Made by a program: the position numbers and the translations under genes. A stretch of 64,000 nt of DNA from Margaritifera margaritifera. Its lineage: Eukaryota > Mollusca > Bivalvia > Unionida > Margaritiferidae. The stretch lies in the NCBI GenBank assembly GCA_029931535.1, contig JAQPZY010001048.1:704001-768000 (forward strand), written 5' to 3'. Below, piece after piece: positions 24,799 through 37,880 of the stretch (its first letter is position 1; each line of letters starts with the position of its first letter). Under the pieces are notes generated by a model. The model did no database searches. It saw only the letters and a list, made by a program, of their open reading frames with translations, and had not been told where the DNA came from.

Positions 24799-27664
24799 TT
24801 GCAAGACCATCACAAACCAAAAACACCTAATCCACAACAATTTTATATATATTTAAACTTTTAACTATCAGCCAATGAGACATAACAAAATCACGTGGTA
24901 ACGATAAATTCGGAATTTTTAGAGTGGCCAACTTTTGAAACTATAACATGCTACCTTAAACATTTTACTCAAAATAGTATCTGTAAACAGTTTTGTACAT
25001 ATCACATATTTAGAAAATGTACAGTAAAATGCTGTAAGGAAATAATATTCCATGGAAGACTAGTAACGTTATCACTTTATATAAAAGTGCAAATTTTGCG
25101 GCTTAAAACGATGCATTGTGAATATTGTGTGCTATGACTGCATTTGTTTTACAACTTTTAAAATTGTGTGACACTGGAAATGCGTTTGGTCCTTTTTTAC
25201 GATCATAGTGTCACGACATTACCAAAATTACTTTTCAGTGCTGCTGGATATCATATAATCTATTTTGGAGTTGCAAAACGTGAAGTAAATTAGATTAAAA
25301 ATTATATGATTCAAGTATTTGACTGTTTATTGCATAATAGATAACACAACAATGAAAACAGTGACTATGTTTTCAGCCATGCGTATTTGCAGATACAATG
25401 AGGATCATATACATTATTGACAAATATTTAACAACCATGTTTATAATTAGGTCTTTGCGAAAAGCGATCTTGAAAACATTGAACATGAAATCACTTATGA
25501 CCCCATCAAATATGCTACAATACCGATGAATTAAAATTGTGTGAAGATAGGTCTCAGTATGTATCTACTTTATCAGCTTGTAACGATTAATTCTGACATT
25601 AGTTGCAATAATCAACTAAGAAAGGTCTATCAAGGGGAAACTGAATGCCCATTTTTGATTGCTCTTTAAGTTTATACTGTGATCATAAATATGCATTCAG
25701 TATGTAAAAGAGTAATTCTATAGAAACTTCTGAAATATGAATCCTGCCACAGACAAATATATATTGATTTTAGATGAAGCAAATATATGTCTCTGTCATT
25801 AAAATGTTCCCAAACATAACAAGGAAGTCTGTCGTAAAATATAAATTTCTACATACATGATCCACTCTGTATTGATATATACAAAACTTACTTTAGGAAT
25901 GGAACTTACCTGTTTATGCATATTTTCCAACTACGTCCAGAAAAAATACCATGTTGTAGCTTATCTTCTTATATCAAATAGAAAGAAGACTTTTGCACTG
26001 GTGACTTCAAAGTTATGAGATAAGCAATGTTCTTGTCAACTTTTAAAATTAAGTTTCCTTATTTTTAGAATGAGTACAAACACAATGAGTTTTTGAAGAA
26101 CCCGTAAAACCCTTAATATAGGTTTAAGACAATCACAGTCAAATTCCAAATATAGTATATTTATCCGACTTCTCTCTAGCTACCGATACTTTGCAATTCC
26201 TTGCGTATGTTTCCTTGTGTAAATGCAGGAAGATTGGAAAACGAAATTGCTTAGTTTTTCAACTCCATGCTATGCACAGTGTTATAAACACACTTTGTTA
26301 GTATGCGCGTTGGGCCCATACCAGAGCTTTTGTTCAATTTTAAACGTGAGCATAATTATGGTTAAGAGAGACAATATACAATGGAACTTCACAATCTCCA
26401 TATACTACAGGCTCTAGATATTTGATTCCAGTTTCTCAGTTGTTTACATTTTTTAGAGGCGCTGGTTAAAAACTGCTTTACGCTCTGACAGAGCTCGTCA
26501 CATAATTGATGCCGAGTATTCATATATCTGATGCCGGAATTAGCAAGTTTTTACGTACTTAACAGTTTACATGAACTAAATTAGAAAATTTGATACCTTA
26601 AAGACTGAAAAGAACCTTACCTTTATATTGCTGTAATTGAAATGAGCTTCTAGGCTGTATTATCATCACCAATATTATCAGCATCAGTAACTTTGAAAAC
26701 TAAAATAAAATTAAGCAAGCGTGTTATGTGGAAATTTCTTTATACTAAGAATACAGAATCTCATCTCAAAACAGAACTCATGACTCATTGTATCAAAACT
26801 TAGATTTAATTTTATTGTTCCAGTATATATCTTCTTTAGAGATCTGACACATGAGTTTAGAGTCGTAAAGTTGACAAAGAAAGGAGAAAGATAATATTAC
26901 TTATGGAAATAACTATCTAACAGACTGATGAGATATATATTCTTTTTTAATATTAATGATGAATCACGGTAAAGAAAACAAAAAAGGCACTTGTGCATGT
27001 GTGTGCTGGGTGGGGTGAGGGAACAAGTTTGAATCTTTAAAAAAAAATAAGACCGGGGTGTGCAGTCGGCAAGGTCTGCGCCACATATGCAGTCCGACAT
27101 TAACTAATACATGTTTAGCAATTAGTCTGAATCTGTCGTTTTATTTTCAATTTAGAGCAAAAGGTCCCAAACATAATTCCTGTGCCAAATTAAGGTATGC
27201 CCTATACTAATTGCAATCAATCTGTGCATATTCAAATAATGATCACAAATATGAAAATTTTCATTTTGCCCTCTTCTCTATCTGTACTGAATCTTTCAGA
27301 ATAAAACCACGTTTCTCAAAAAAAATAATTAAGTTAATCTCGTGGTATGATTTTGGTGTTCTCCTAATAAATAATTGTAAATAAAGTTGGAATAAATAAA
27401 TGCATGGCAGCGACACCACTATCTACATCTTTTATAACTAAAATGATGTCATGGACTCAATTAACCTCCCGCCCCTACCCCTGAAACAACCATATGAACA
27501 CAGTGCATGTTTATCATTTGGGACCCACACAGAGTACTGTGTCGATTTTTTATATATACTACTTTACATTAGAAACACAAGGGTTATACGCCGTCTACTC
27601 AAACTGAACAGTCAGTATGGCTTGCGTAAGCGGGAAATGATGTTAAATAGCTGAATAAAATCAC
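24799..27664. other. Gene-poor AT-rich stretch
   Basis: No domain-bearing frame, RNA gene or strong repeat was seen across almost 2.9 kb. Short frames (24895-25137, 26223-26417, 26897-27100, 27451-27654) lack recognisable motifs. Confidence 0.5.
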
Positions 27665-27990
27665 GCTTGTTCTGTTTTGGGCCGATAAATCAGCCAACAA
27701 CCTGTGATGATACTGATTGAAGGTTTGGGGACTGATCGAGCAGATTCTTTACAATGTGAAATTTTCTGCAGACACTTTCGTTCGCACATATCGATATGCA
27801 TTTTAGACACTTACCTGTATTTCTCGCTGCTCTTGAATGAAGATCGGCTGAAGGGTCTTTTCGGCAATAAATACAGAATATTTTCGGATTAAATCCTATG
27901 TCTGACAAGTTGTAAATGCACGTGGAATAACACAACCCTCCTACTGCTGACATTTCGAATTTAGAGGTTATGTTGGGCGAAAACATAGAT
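27665..27990 (-). repeat. Dispersed repeat, copy 1, with conserved exon-like frame
   Basis: Inverted relative to 32800-33125 and similar along its length. The minus strand starts at ATG 27986 and is open for about 59 codons (with KDPSADLHSRAARN) to CGAGAAATACAG/GTAAGT, a good splice donor near 27812. The frame also continues past that point. The block ends at GGCCGATAAATCAGCC near 27680-27695. It may be a first exon captured or encoded by a transposon; the protein is not recognised. Confidence 0.6.
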
Positions 27991-28792
27991 TAGGCACTTG
28001 TCATGGAAAGCCGAGTTGTTGCACTCTTTCTCGAGAAATTATAAGACCATGCGAAGCGATATAAATACCGGATATACCGGGTTAGTTCGTGACTACTGAC
28101 GACGGAAAACGTTAAGAACGAAAATTGTTTTTTTTTTTGTTTTTTTCATTTCACAGTGAAAACTATATTGACAATTAAACCACAACTAAATTGAAATTAT
28201 TATGTGAACAGTGATGGCAAACATGAAGAGGTTTGAATTGTGTGCGCCAATTTGCACGCGAAGCTGCAAAAATTAAAGCACAGGGTAATATGTTTTTTTT
28301 ATTTCTATTTTCATTATTATTTTTACGTGAATTTTTAAAAAATAGGTTCTGTAATTCGATCTTGAAAAATTATTTATAAGATGTAGAATTTATATTTGTA
28401 TACACGATAATTGTCATGAAATTTACATACTTATTGCTAAAAGCATATGCACTATATTAAATGAATAATATAATGTAACTAAAAAAAGTAAAAATACATT
28501 GGTAAGACGAATTATGAAAATAATGTCTGATATTCATACCCTATATGAACATAATATGAATGTTGATATTTCCATCTATTAAACTCTGTTAATGCCTTGT
28601 TAATTAAGACATAAATGATCTAAACTTTTGAAACTTTTCTATGAGTTAATTTTTTAAATAAATTTGTTTCAAATTCATTTTGATGTTAACAAATAAATAG
28701 TACGAATTTTTGCATATTATTTGGATTACTATTAGAAACATGTAAGTAGTTTGCGGGATGATATGGGGTAGAATGCTCGCTATGGTGTTCCA
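27991..28792. other. Intergenic, nothing recognised
   Basis: AT-rich with T and A runs (near 28129 and 28296). No gene signature. Confidence 0.5.
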
Positions 28793-28945
28793 AGGGAATT
28801 AACATTAAATATGACCCTATGGGAATCTTTGGGAATTTGAGATTGAATATCACTCTATGGGGCCCAGTGGAAATTTAACATTTTTGTATGACCCTACGGG
28901 AATCTATGGGTATTTAACATTAAATATGACCCTGTGCCCTATAGG
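28793..28945. repeat. Minisatellite, about 38-bp unit, four copies
   Basis: Units starting GGGAATTTAACATTAAATAT and including GACCCTATGGGAATCTATG start near 28793, 28831, 28870 and 28908, with point differences. Confidence 0.8.
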
Positions 28946-30239
28946 TTCTGTGGAAGATGTAACTTCAAAAGCGTCTATAGGAAAATATATACCATGATCT
29001 TATGGAACTTATTTGGATCTAAGGTGGTGGAACTCCATGAGTCAACACCTACTTTGACTGACCAAGACTTATCCTCACTCGCTAAAGCCTATACCGACAA
29101 AATACAAAACTACAAACAGACTTGTAGGGGAGTGGGGGAAGTAAAGTAGGAGGTACAATCATGAAGAGTATCACTTATTGTCCATGTACACCCACTTTCA
29201 CTAAACAACAATAGCTCTTTACAAACCAAACAGACGGAAAAAGGTAATGCTCACTCAAACACTTGTAGACTATCCAACATATCATGTCACAACAATACCA
29301 TCACACATAAGTAGTATATGACATGTATTTGCTGAGCCACTATGACTTATCAGGAAACAGATTTACTTAATTTTTCACAAACCAATACCCTCCTCCATAT
29401 CCAGATAGAAAAGGGTAAATTAATAACAATCATAAACATAAGATTAATGCCAACTCTTTTTCAAAACCCATCAGCTTAACACGTATTAACTGAACCAATG
29501 CACAAACAGCCTTATTTTCATTTTCAAAAATGATCACTGTCTAGGGTAATACAGATTCACTTCCCCAATATGGCTTGGGCATATCTAAGTTTGCATAGTA
29601 CTTGCCCGCGGACAAGTTAAAAAATTTAAGAGGGGCAGTGTGAGCGAGAAAGAGAGAGGTAATGTACAGTTTGTAATGTTTTCTGTTATGCAAGTTTTAT
29701 ACTCTACGATCTCGCCACAGTACGTATATCAGCATCTTTATTAGGCGTATATATGTACAGCATTCTTCTATTACGTAATTGCACACAGTTTCTTTAAGCT
29801 TTCTATCCTTAGGTCATCACCACATACTGTCAAGGTCTGCATTTTCCATATTGAAGTCAATGTTAAGCTCAATCTTGCGTTATCTCGCGCAGAAAATGGT
29901 AATTGTCTAAAACAAATATGATTTTCATTTTATTAAACAACATAGGATTGGACACGAGTTGCCCATCTCATCTATGTCCTTTCCCAAAGCATACAAAATT
30001 TACCCAAAGATGATATTCAATTTACAAGCATGCAAGTACATCGGACAAACATGGTAAAAGGTTTCGTATATTAAAGGACACGAAACATTTCAGTTGAAGA
30101 GATAATAAACATATACGCATGTAGATAATTAAATAAGCAATTAATACGAGAGAGAGAGAGAGAGGGGGGACTTTGCACTGTTTACAGTCACTTTTGTACA
30201 TTTCGTTTATTGACATATTTGTTGCTTAAAAACGTTCAG
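28946..30239. other. Intergenic, nothing recognised
   Basis: Contains a GA run (30149-30164). The plus frame at 28934-29149 starts inside the minisatellite and has no recognisable domain. Confidence 0.45.
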
Positions 30240-32080
30240 TTTTGTGAATATATTTTGAACATTTAAGAGAATTACAGAATAAGTTTCTTTTCTTAGTCTG
30301 ACGTCGCCTTTCAGTACTAAATCCAGAGTTATACAATGTGTGTGTTTAAAGATAGAGCAAAGATCTTTGGGTAGTAAATAAGGGGCAATATAAAGAAAAC
30401 AAAAACAGTGCTCATCATCTTCGTTATCATAACCACATGCTCACATGGAAGAGTTAACTAAATTCACTTCGTAAAGATCGGATTTGAGGGTACTACATGA
30501 GTGTTTAAGTTTAGTATGTAGGATATTAAGGTGAAGTTTGTCAATATCATAATATGGTGGTGGCCCGTTAGTTGAATTGGATACATGTTTCCAAAGATAG
30601 AAAGATTAGGAGCCTTCGGGTATCTTCAAGAAGAGAGCTCCAAAGATCAATCATACATGGTAGCAAGGACGTCCGAAAAAAATGAAGCTGAGAGAGATGG
30701 GTGTGATGCTTTGGGACTTGCGTAGATGATAATGCGATGCTTTATATCTCCTTTGTGGATGACGGTCGCTTAAATAGTTAGGTACGTGAGTTTTTATAAT
30801 CAATACATCATGCATAATCTCTTCCTTTTCCTTCCTTGTGAAAGAGTTTCCTAATCAGTTTATGCATAAAGAGACTCTCTAGAGCAATAAAAGGGTGCCG
30901 CTTCCAATTTAATATTTTCTCTTATCTGTCCGATTCTTCAACACATCAATTATTCCAGACTTCAAAAAATATTCTAAACTTAGTCGTATGAATAGTATAT
31001 ATAGTTTGGCCAAAGCTGTTCTGTGAAAAGAGTTTTAAGTCGCACGCAACATAGATATTTAGATGCTTTCTGAATTATCATACTAATATGATCAGGCCAT
31101 TTATTTAGCATCACAGGATAATGTTAGTCCTAATCGACTATGACTTTTAACAGGAAGCAAATGCATATTATCAAAGAGAACTTCGGATAGGAAAAGTCAG
31201 TCTCCCGGTTTGCGATTTAATAAAATGTCTCTTTTCGAAGTGTTAAAAGTAACAAGCAGGTCCTTTGCCCATGCGTTAAGTTTTTAAAGATCATTGTGTA
31301 TAATCTTTTGTACTTGTAAAGAGTGTGCAGAAGAAGTTGCAAGAGAAGTATCATCAGCAAATACCCTTGCAAATGAGTTCAGGTCCTCTGCTATATCGTT
31401 GACGTAAAAAGCAAAAGTCCCGATCACGGAACATTCGGGAACGCCAACAGTTGTTGATACTGAAGTTTGATAGAAAACCCTCTGGTAGCAGTTTGATAAG
31501 TAGCTTTTGAGCCATGATAGAAGTTTACTGGCAATTCCATATTTTTGAAACTTATCAACTAACATTTAATTCCTAGTCTATCAAAAGCTTAACTGACAAT
31601 TAACGTTACACGCGTGTTTTCACTGGAATCAAGAAGAACATATTTTGCGATAAAGTTGAATTAGTTGATGAGTTGTTGAACGGCCTGAAAGAAACCCAGA
31701 TTGGTATGTATTCATCAAATCATTTTCATGCCAAAAATTATATAAATGTCTGAATATAATTCTATCAAAAATCTTGAACACACAGCTCGTTAGAGTAATT
31801 GGTCTATAATTAGACGATAGCGTTTCGTCTCTTTTCTTATAAATCGGCATGCCATGAGCTAGCTTTCACTGTGCGGGGAACATACTGGCTTCAACTTTTT
31901 TATTGATATTTGCAAGGTAACATGCATTTCTTCAACTATATTTGTATCAGTTTATGGCTAATTTTATTGGGTCCAGCGGCTTTGGTTATGTCAAGTCTAG
32001 TTATTACATTTATAATTTCTTGTTTATATATAATGATGTCAGCAATAATAGTTTCATTTCGAACTTAAAAATGCGGTAGC
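30240..32080 (-). mobile_element. Decayed LINE of a second family (FADD-type reverse transcriptase)
   Basis: Minus-strand fragments follow LINE order. First are YRPITLTSCVFKIFDRI and YQSGFLSGRSTTHQL (31850-31629), then an AFDRL segment with a frameshift (about 31590), then YGIASKLLSWLKSYLS and VFADDTSLATSS (31540-31330). The C-terminal part has SHYHLRKSQSITP (about 30740) and NILHTKLKHSCSTLKSDLYE, followed by a CGYDNEDDEHCF motif (30530-30400). QSGF, GVP and FADD boxes place it in the large CR1/Jockey-like assemblage, but the clade was not determined. Stops and frameshifts rule out activity. No endonuclease domain was seen upstream, so it is 5'-truncated. Confidence 0.85.
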
Positions 32081-32799
32081 TGTTTAGCATTGTTAATTAT
32101 TTCTTTGACAGTTATGTTTTGAAATATATTTGCATTGGTTCATAACAACAGACAGTCCATAACAATAGACAGTGACTTTAGACCTTTAATACCTTCTAAA
32201 CACTATGATAATTTCTTTTTTAAATGCCAAAGTTGCTAAAAATGACATGCATGAATCATGCAATAACTCGGAATGGGCTTCATAACTGTGTAATATGGCT
32301 CCACGTCTAATAATAACTATCCATAGTCTTACCTTCATATTATCATTTTTAGGCCCACATTTTTAAAAGTAACTAATCCAGCTTCAGAAATATAAAATAA
32401 AAAAGAAACAAAGAAACACGCACAAACACACTATTTCTTGAATTATTCTTTTTAGGCCTACATTTCCAAAAGGTAGCAGGCAGACATTATGCAGCAAGTT
32501 AATAAAGCGCGCTGAGGCTGTTGGCATTGTGTAACAGGCCAGATTTTGCATTCGAAAAGGACAAACGATAGCACTAGATTCGATCCCAAACATAGGAAAA
32601 AATATAAATATTTTCATTCGTCTAATTTTATAAATTTATATCATGCAATGCACACATTATTCCTGTACACCGATGAAAAGTTCTAAAGATGTTTTCTAAT
32701 CAAGTTTGACTTCAAAATACGACGAAAACTTCACCATGCAATTTCTAAAAAAAGACAGCAATAATTTGGAATTCCAAGTTGTTGAGCGCAATTTCTCGA
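32081..32799. other. Intergenic, nothing firm
   Basis: No domain-bearing frame. The stretch TTTTTAGGCCYACATTT occurs twice (near 32348 and 32449), so part of it may be a short duplication. Confidence 0.4.
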
Positions 32800-33125
32800 A
32801 AAAAAGCTTATTCCATGTTGGCGTCTAACATAGCCAGCAAATTCGAAATGTCAACAGTAAGTAGGGTTGTGTTTTTCCACGTGCATTTACAACTTATCAA
32901 ACATAGGATATAATCCAGAAATATTCTGTATGTATGCCGAAAGGACCCTTCAGCTGACCGTAACGCAAGAGCGGCGAGAAATAATTGTAAGTGTTTAAAA
33001 TTCATACTGATGTGTGCGTACGAAAGTGTCTGCAGACAATTTCAAATTTTGAAGAAAACGCGCGATCAGCCCCCAAACCTTTCAATCAGTATCATCACAT
33101 GTTGGGGGCTGATTTATTGGCCTAG
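32800..33125 (+). repeat. Dispersed repeat, copy 2, with terminal hairpin
   Basis: Inverted copy of 27665-27990. The plus strand carries KDPSADRNARAARN in the same context, but the donor site is less good (AATTGTAAGT). At the right end ATCAGCCCCCAA (33065-33076) and TTGGGGGCTGAT (33102-33113) form a perfect 12-bp stem, and GGGGGCTGATTTATTGGCC follows. The encoded protein is not recognised. Confidence 0.6.
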
Positions 33126-33971
33126 TTGTGCTAGTTAAACTTGGGTTTGGGATGTAATGCAACTTTACAAATTATGCTTTTTGAAGGATGACAATATCAG
33201 ATATATTCAAGGCTACTTCACAAGATTCATTCTACATCATCTTAAATTATTTTCACTACGAGATATGATATTCAATTTATACCCATCCCCTTCAGTGACC
33301 ATCAATATTAGAGACTGTCATGCATCGAACCCGTATTATCAATGGATAAAGTAAAGAAAACATATAAATGTATCTCACATTTCGATGAGTATTTTGACTC
33401 AACGAGCTTTCCTTTGATGTTACAAGTTAAGAGAAAAAGGGTTCAAGGCTTTCTTCACCATTCCCGAACCTGCAAGGTGTGACTAGAAGAATTTTCACTT
33501 CATAATTTGCTCTATTATGTAACTGCAGTTACAGTGGAAATATAAATGTATTACTATCCAGAATTACACCTACAAAGATTGAACATAGTTTATGTCTTTC
33601 AAGTCGTAATAACTTTCCGTTATACTCTGTTCTAAAGACAATAAAACACAACCGCATCAACTCACGACAAAATGCGTTTTCGTTGGAATACCGTAAACCT
33701 ACATACGTTTTCCATAAGAAGATATATCAAGATGTTGCATCTTACGTTCTTATTTTTGAGGAATCTGCGTGAACGTTTCTCAGATCTGCCATTTAGTTAC
33801 TGTCCATGCATTATGAAAATTATATAAGTTTCTACATACAATTATCTACAACTTTTAACAGTTGAAAGTTTTCATCTTTAGCGTGAATGCACTGTACAAA
33901 TAATGATACTACTCTGGTTCAAAAATAGATAAACCAGATTTTAGTATATAATACATAGCACAAGAAGGAGT
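33126..33971. other. Intergenic, nothing recognised
   Basis: No gene, RNA or strong repeat seen. Confidence 0.5.
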
Positions 33972-34335
33972 AAAATCACATTAATACTACGCAGTACGAG
34001 CAGGTGATGTCAGGGTATCCTACAATGTCATTGCACCAGGCAGAGTAAAATCACATTACTGCCACATGGTACATGTACGCGATGTCATGGAATCCCACAG
34101 TTACAGTACAGCAAGCAAGGCAAAACGTGTTTACATTTATCTCGTAAAGCTCTCCAGTCACATTACTACTACATGGTACATGTGGGTGATCTCAGGGAAT
34201 CCTACAATTACCGTACACCATTCATAGTAGAAACACATTACTACTATATGGTACATACAGGTTATGTCATGGAATCCCACAATTATATTACACCGAGCAA
34301 GGCAAAAATGTGTTCAATGCATTTCGTACAACACG
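33972..34335. repeat. Tandem repeat with two-unit higher-order structure
   Basis: Four copies of a unit of about 75 bp (CACATTACTACTACATGGTA with GGAATCCYACAATTA) start at 33972, 34047, 34156 and 34230. The second and fourth carry an extra GCAAGGCAAAA-containing tail, so the array reads A-B-A-B with a period of about 184 bp. Confidence 0.8.
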
Positions 34336-34511
34336 TTAAACAAACTAGTTTCCGAGTCAGGTTAAAGATATATAATAAGCATCATTGTTTATATCAGATA
34401 TGTATACTGTAAATTTCGCACATGTGTCTTTCTTCTTGCATTTGAACATTTATCAGACCTATCACAGGTCGTATTGTATTGTAGCTATACTTAGCGGTAT
34501 TTTCCAAATGG
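34336..34511. other. Spacer, nothing recognised
   Basis: Short AT-rich spacer before the next microsatellite. Confidence 0.5.
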
Positions 34512-34596
<85 letters not shown>

Positions 34597-34617
34597 TATA
34601 TAAATATATATATATAT
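34512..34617. repeat. (TA)n microsatellite with interruptions
   Basis: About 106 bp of TA with TG and AAAT interruptions. Confidence 0.96.
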
Positions 34618-35328
34618 CATTTGCTCGTACATGCGGTCATGCACAGACTATAGGTCATTCTAGGACTCTCCCCTTTAATCACCACGTTTGTTTCAACTAA
34701 CGATAACGGTATCTAATTTATATAGAATCCATAACCATTACTCCATCACTCATGCGTACAAACGTCATCGGGATTTAAAGTTGCTAGGGAAACAACAAAT
34801 ATACAATTATTTGATCTAGAGTTCTTAATAGTTAGTATCACTAATTAAGTGCACCAGTTGTGCTGGATCCTTATATTTAGCATATTATAATGCTGTAACA
34901 TCTGAATGTCTCAATTCTTTCCACATCCTTATCTAATGTTAAAGGCGCTTGTGATGAATTTATCGCCATAAAGCTGAGGATGGATGAATAAAATAATGCC
35001 CTGCTGTAGTAATGACAGAACATGGCATTCTTAATGTGATCCAATACTCTGTCCGTCGATAGAGAATGTGAAGTTTAAATAGTACGCCACCTTCTGGTAA
35101 ACGATACGGCCCATTTTATCCTATAACCACTCATTATTGTATTTAAGCTATCCCTTGTTAAAACATTCTACCATACGCTACTGAAGATTTCCAGGGTAAT
35201 GCCAGTATTCAGAAATAGGTTGCGCTAATGATTGTGCAAATTACTGACCTATTCCATTATTAAGCTGAGTTCCGAAGTAACAGAAAATACATTTTAAGCT
35301 ATATCTACGGCCACTTTACACTGATAAG

Positions 35329-35332
<4 letters not shown>
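34618..35332. other. Intergenic, nothing recognised
   Basis: No gene, RNA or repeat seen. Confidence 0.5.

Positions 35333-35392
<60 letters not shown>
35333..35392. repeat. (TA)n microsatellite
   Basis: About 60 bp of TA. Confidence 0.96.
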
Positions 35393-35395
<3 letters not shown>

Positions 35396-35709
35396 GGAGA
35401 GTAGATATATAGATATGTAATATAAAGGCAACAAAGTTGCTCTAGTTCTAGTTGTTTTCAATCTGTTCGACACAAGTATAAAAAATCAGTATTTTTCTCT
35501 TTCTGGATATTTGTTTGGAGGCAATATTTTCCAACGGAATTGTGTATCATGTTGCCATTATATTTTATTTTAGCATACATGTAATATTGGCCCTTGTGCC
35601 CGCTTTGTAATTAAGCCTACAGCATTACTCGGTGAGTATGTTTTTGTTCTTTCGAATTATCATGATTGTGTGTATAGCTTTACCCTGTTATTAGCCTGAC
35701 ATCATGTTA
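35393..35709. other. Spacer before the solo LTR
   Basis: AT-rich; nothing recognised. It ends with the CCGT target duplication at 35710-35713. Confidence 0.5.
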
Positions 35710-35713
35710 CCGT

Positions 35714-36624
35714 TGTTACGGAATTATGTATCATTTCTTTTAAATAATGGTATAGTTTCATTAGTTTATGACCTCTGTATTATAGTCTAATAGGTGTCGT
35801 CTTGTAGAGTACACATATACTGTAATTTCAATGTGACCCAGTACATTGGTCCTGGGAAAATCAATATTGTCGCTGAAGCATTAGTCATGTCACGTGATCC
35901 AGCCCTTGGGGTTTGTACTTTTGACCTGACCTGGATTTCGCATTCCAAGAATGATTCATTTTGTTGACCAGAAGTTAGATAGTAAGATCGTAATACTGAG
36001 TTGTTATTCTGAGACGGAATAAGAAATGGGTTGTATTTGCATTTCAATGACGCAGTACAGAAACTATAAAATAAGATGTAATTGCAGCGTTCGTCAATCT
36101 ACATAGTTTCCTCAGCTTGAGAGGTCTTTAACGAAATTGGTTCTTTGTATATGATATTATGCTTTAGAGATATTATTATACAGTACATTGAGGATTTAGT
36201 ACTGCTACTTCAGAAATATTTTCCAGACAGTACATTTTTGCGATTAACTACTGATATTTAAGAATTATACAGCTCCGTTGGAATTATCGGAAACATCTCT
36301 AGAACTTGTGTGATATTTTATATTCACAAGGATTTAGCTGGAATTAATAGCACTAAGATATGATTCTTGTTGGTACGCCAGCACATTGGAGATTTCATTC
36401 GAAACACTCTTCATTCAGAAATATTTGAATTAACTTCCGGATCAGTGAACATTAGAACAATTTAGGACTTTAAAAGATATTCTATACCGTAAGTTATTTT
36501 TAATTCTTTCACTTTGATTGTTTGTTGAAACATTTTTATATTTTAGGAAATTAAATATTTCTGTTTTAAATCTTGAAAGCTTGTTTGAGTCTTTTCTTTA
36601 GTTACATTACCCCTATTCGTAACA
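35714..36624 (-). mobile_element. Solo LTR of the Ty3/gypsy family seen at 43-48 kb
   Basis: 911 bp bounded by TGTTACG and CGTAACA, the inverted ends typical of these LTRs. It aligns along its length with 43227-44073; shared motifs include GTAAGTTATTTTTAATTC, TCTTGAAAGCTTG and GTTACATTACCCCTA. CCGT flanks both sides (35710-35713 and 36625-36628) as a 4-bp target duplication, and no internal element sequence follows. This is the product expected from LTR-LTR recombination. The strand follows the matched element. Confidence 0.85.
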
Positions 36625-37880
36625 CCGTACATGTTTTTCTTCTGTGTTTCGTGCCATATAAGGAAACAAAATGGTTGACTTTTCCGGTTTTGGTACATAT
36701 CGTAAAGCTTTGTCAAGATGCGGTTTCCTTCACGTGTGTATATATATTTGCTGCAAAGGTATGCAACAGTCGTATTCGTTTCTATTAATTTCTAACATGC
36801 GTGTATGTTGGATTACTTTGCTTTGCAAGATGATTTGAGGCATTTCCAAGATTTGTATTTTGTTACTAAAACTTAGGAAAAAAGACTGCTTCAAATTTAG
36901 TAGTATTTGTGTTTAGGTTACATTATTTTTATCCAAAATGACATGTTGGAATTATTAATGAATGTTGATAAGAATGGATCCAGCTACATGTAATCTCGTG
37001 TAATTAGTTATTGTTGCATATATATTTCCTTATTAATTTGGTTGTCATGTAATGCTATGTAGTTGTCATTCACATACATGTTCCTAACGTTTAAACGTGT
37101 GTCCTTTATTGTGCATGCATATATAGCATGCATATTAGTGTTTCTACCCTAGTACACTAATAGATTATAATCCGTGTCTTACAGGGTTCAGTGGTATTTC
37201 AGCTGATACCGGAGCGCTTGGTTCCGAAATGATTCTTGTGTAAACATCATTTATATGCTGGTAGTGTGAAGATTATGATCGACTCAGTTCAGTGTCGTGT
37301 TGTCGATGGGTCAAAATGTCATTATATATATATATATATATATCCCAAGCATTATCTAAATGAGAGTGAGACTCAGTTTGTATTCTTTGGCTGACGGGAA
37401 TCAATGTAGTATTTGTGTTTATTTCTCATTTTTCCTCCTTCTTAAAATGGAAAGAACATTCTCATGTACGTTATGTCAAAAGCATACTTTGATAATTTCA
37501 TGTATGTTACGTGAAATCATACTTTCATAATTTCTTTCATATTATTTTAACATCATAATTTTATAATTTCACATGTATATTGTGTGAATATAAAGATTTG
37601 ATATATGTTGGGTGAACAGAATAATCTTATACTTGTATTGTGTACCATAGGATTTCATATTGCTCAATAAGCAACGTGTTGACATTCTGTTGCATTAGCA
37701 TATATATATGTTGAGTAGCCGTATCTAGTGCATGTGTAAGGCCGTTAGCACGCAACGTTTTGTCTAGCTTTAATGGTATATAGGAACATAGTTTGATGCG
37801 GCTGAATCTCAGTGTGTAGCTTGGTATTAGAATCTGTACATGATAGAGTAAGTCAGACTGTATATTTTCTATTTTATTTT
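36625..37880. other. Intergenic; short (AT)n
   Basis: Contains (TA)n at 37323-37343. The plus frame at 36573-36788 begins inside the LTR and has no recognisable domain. Confidence 0.5.
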
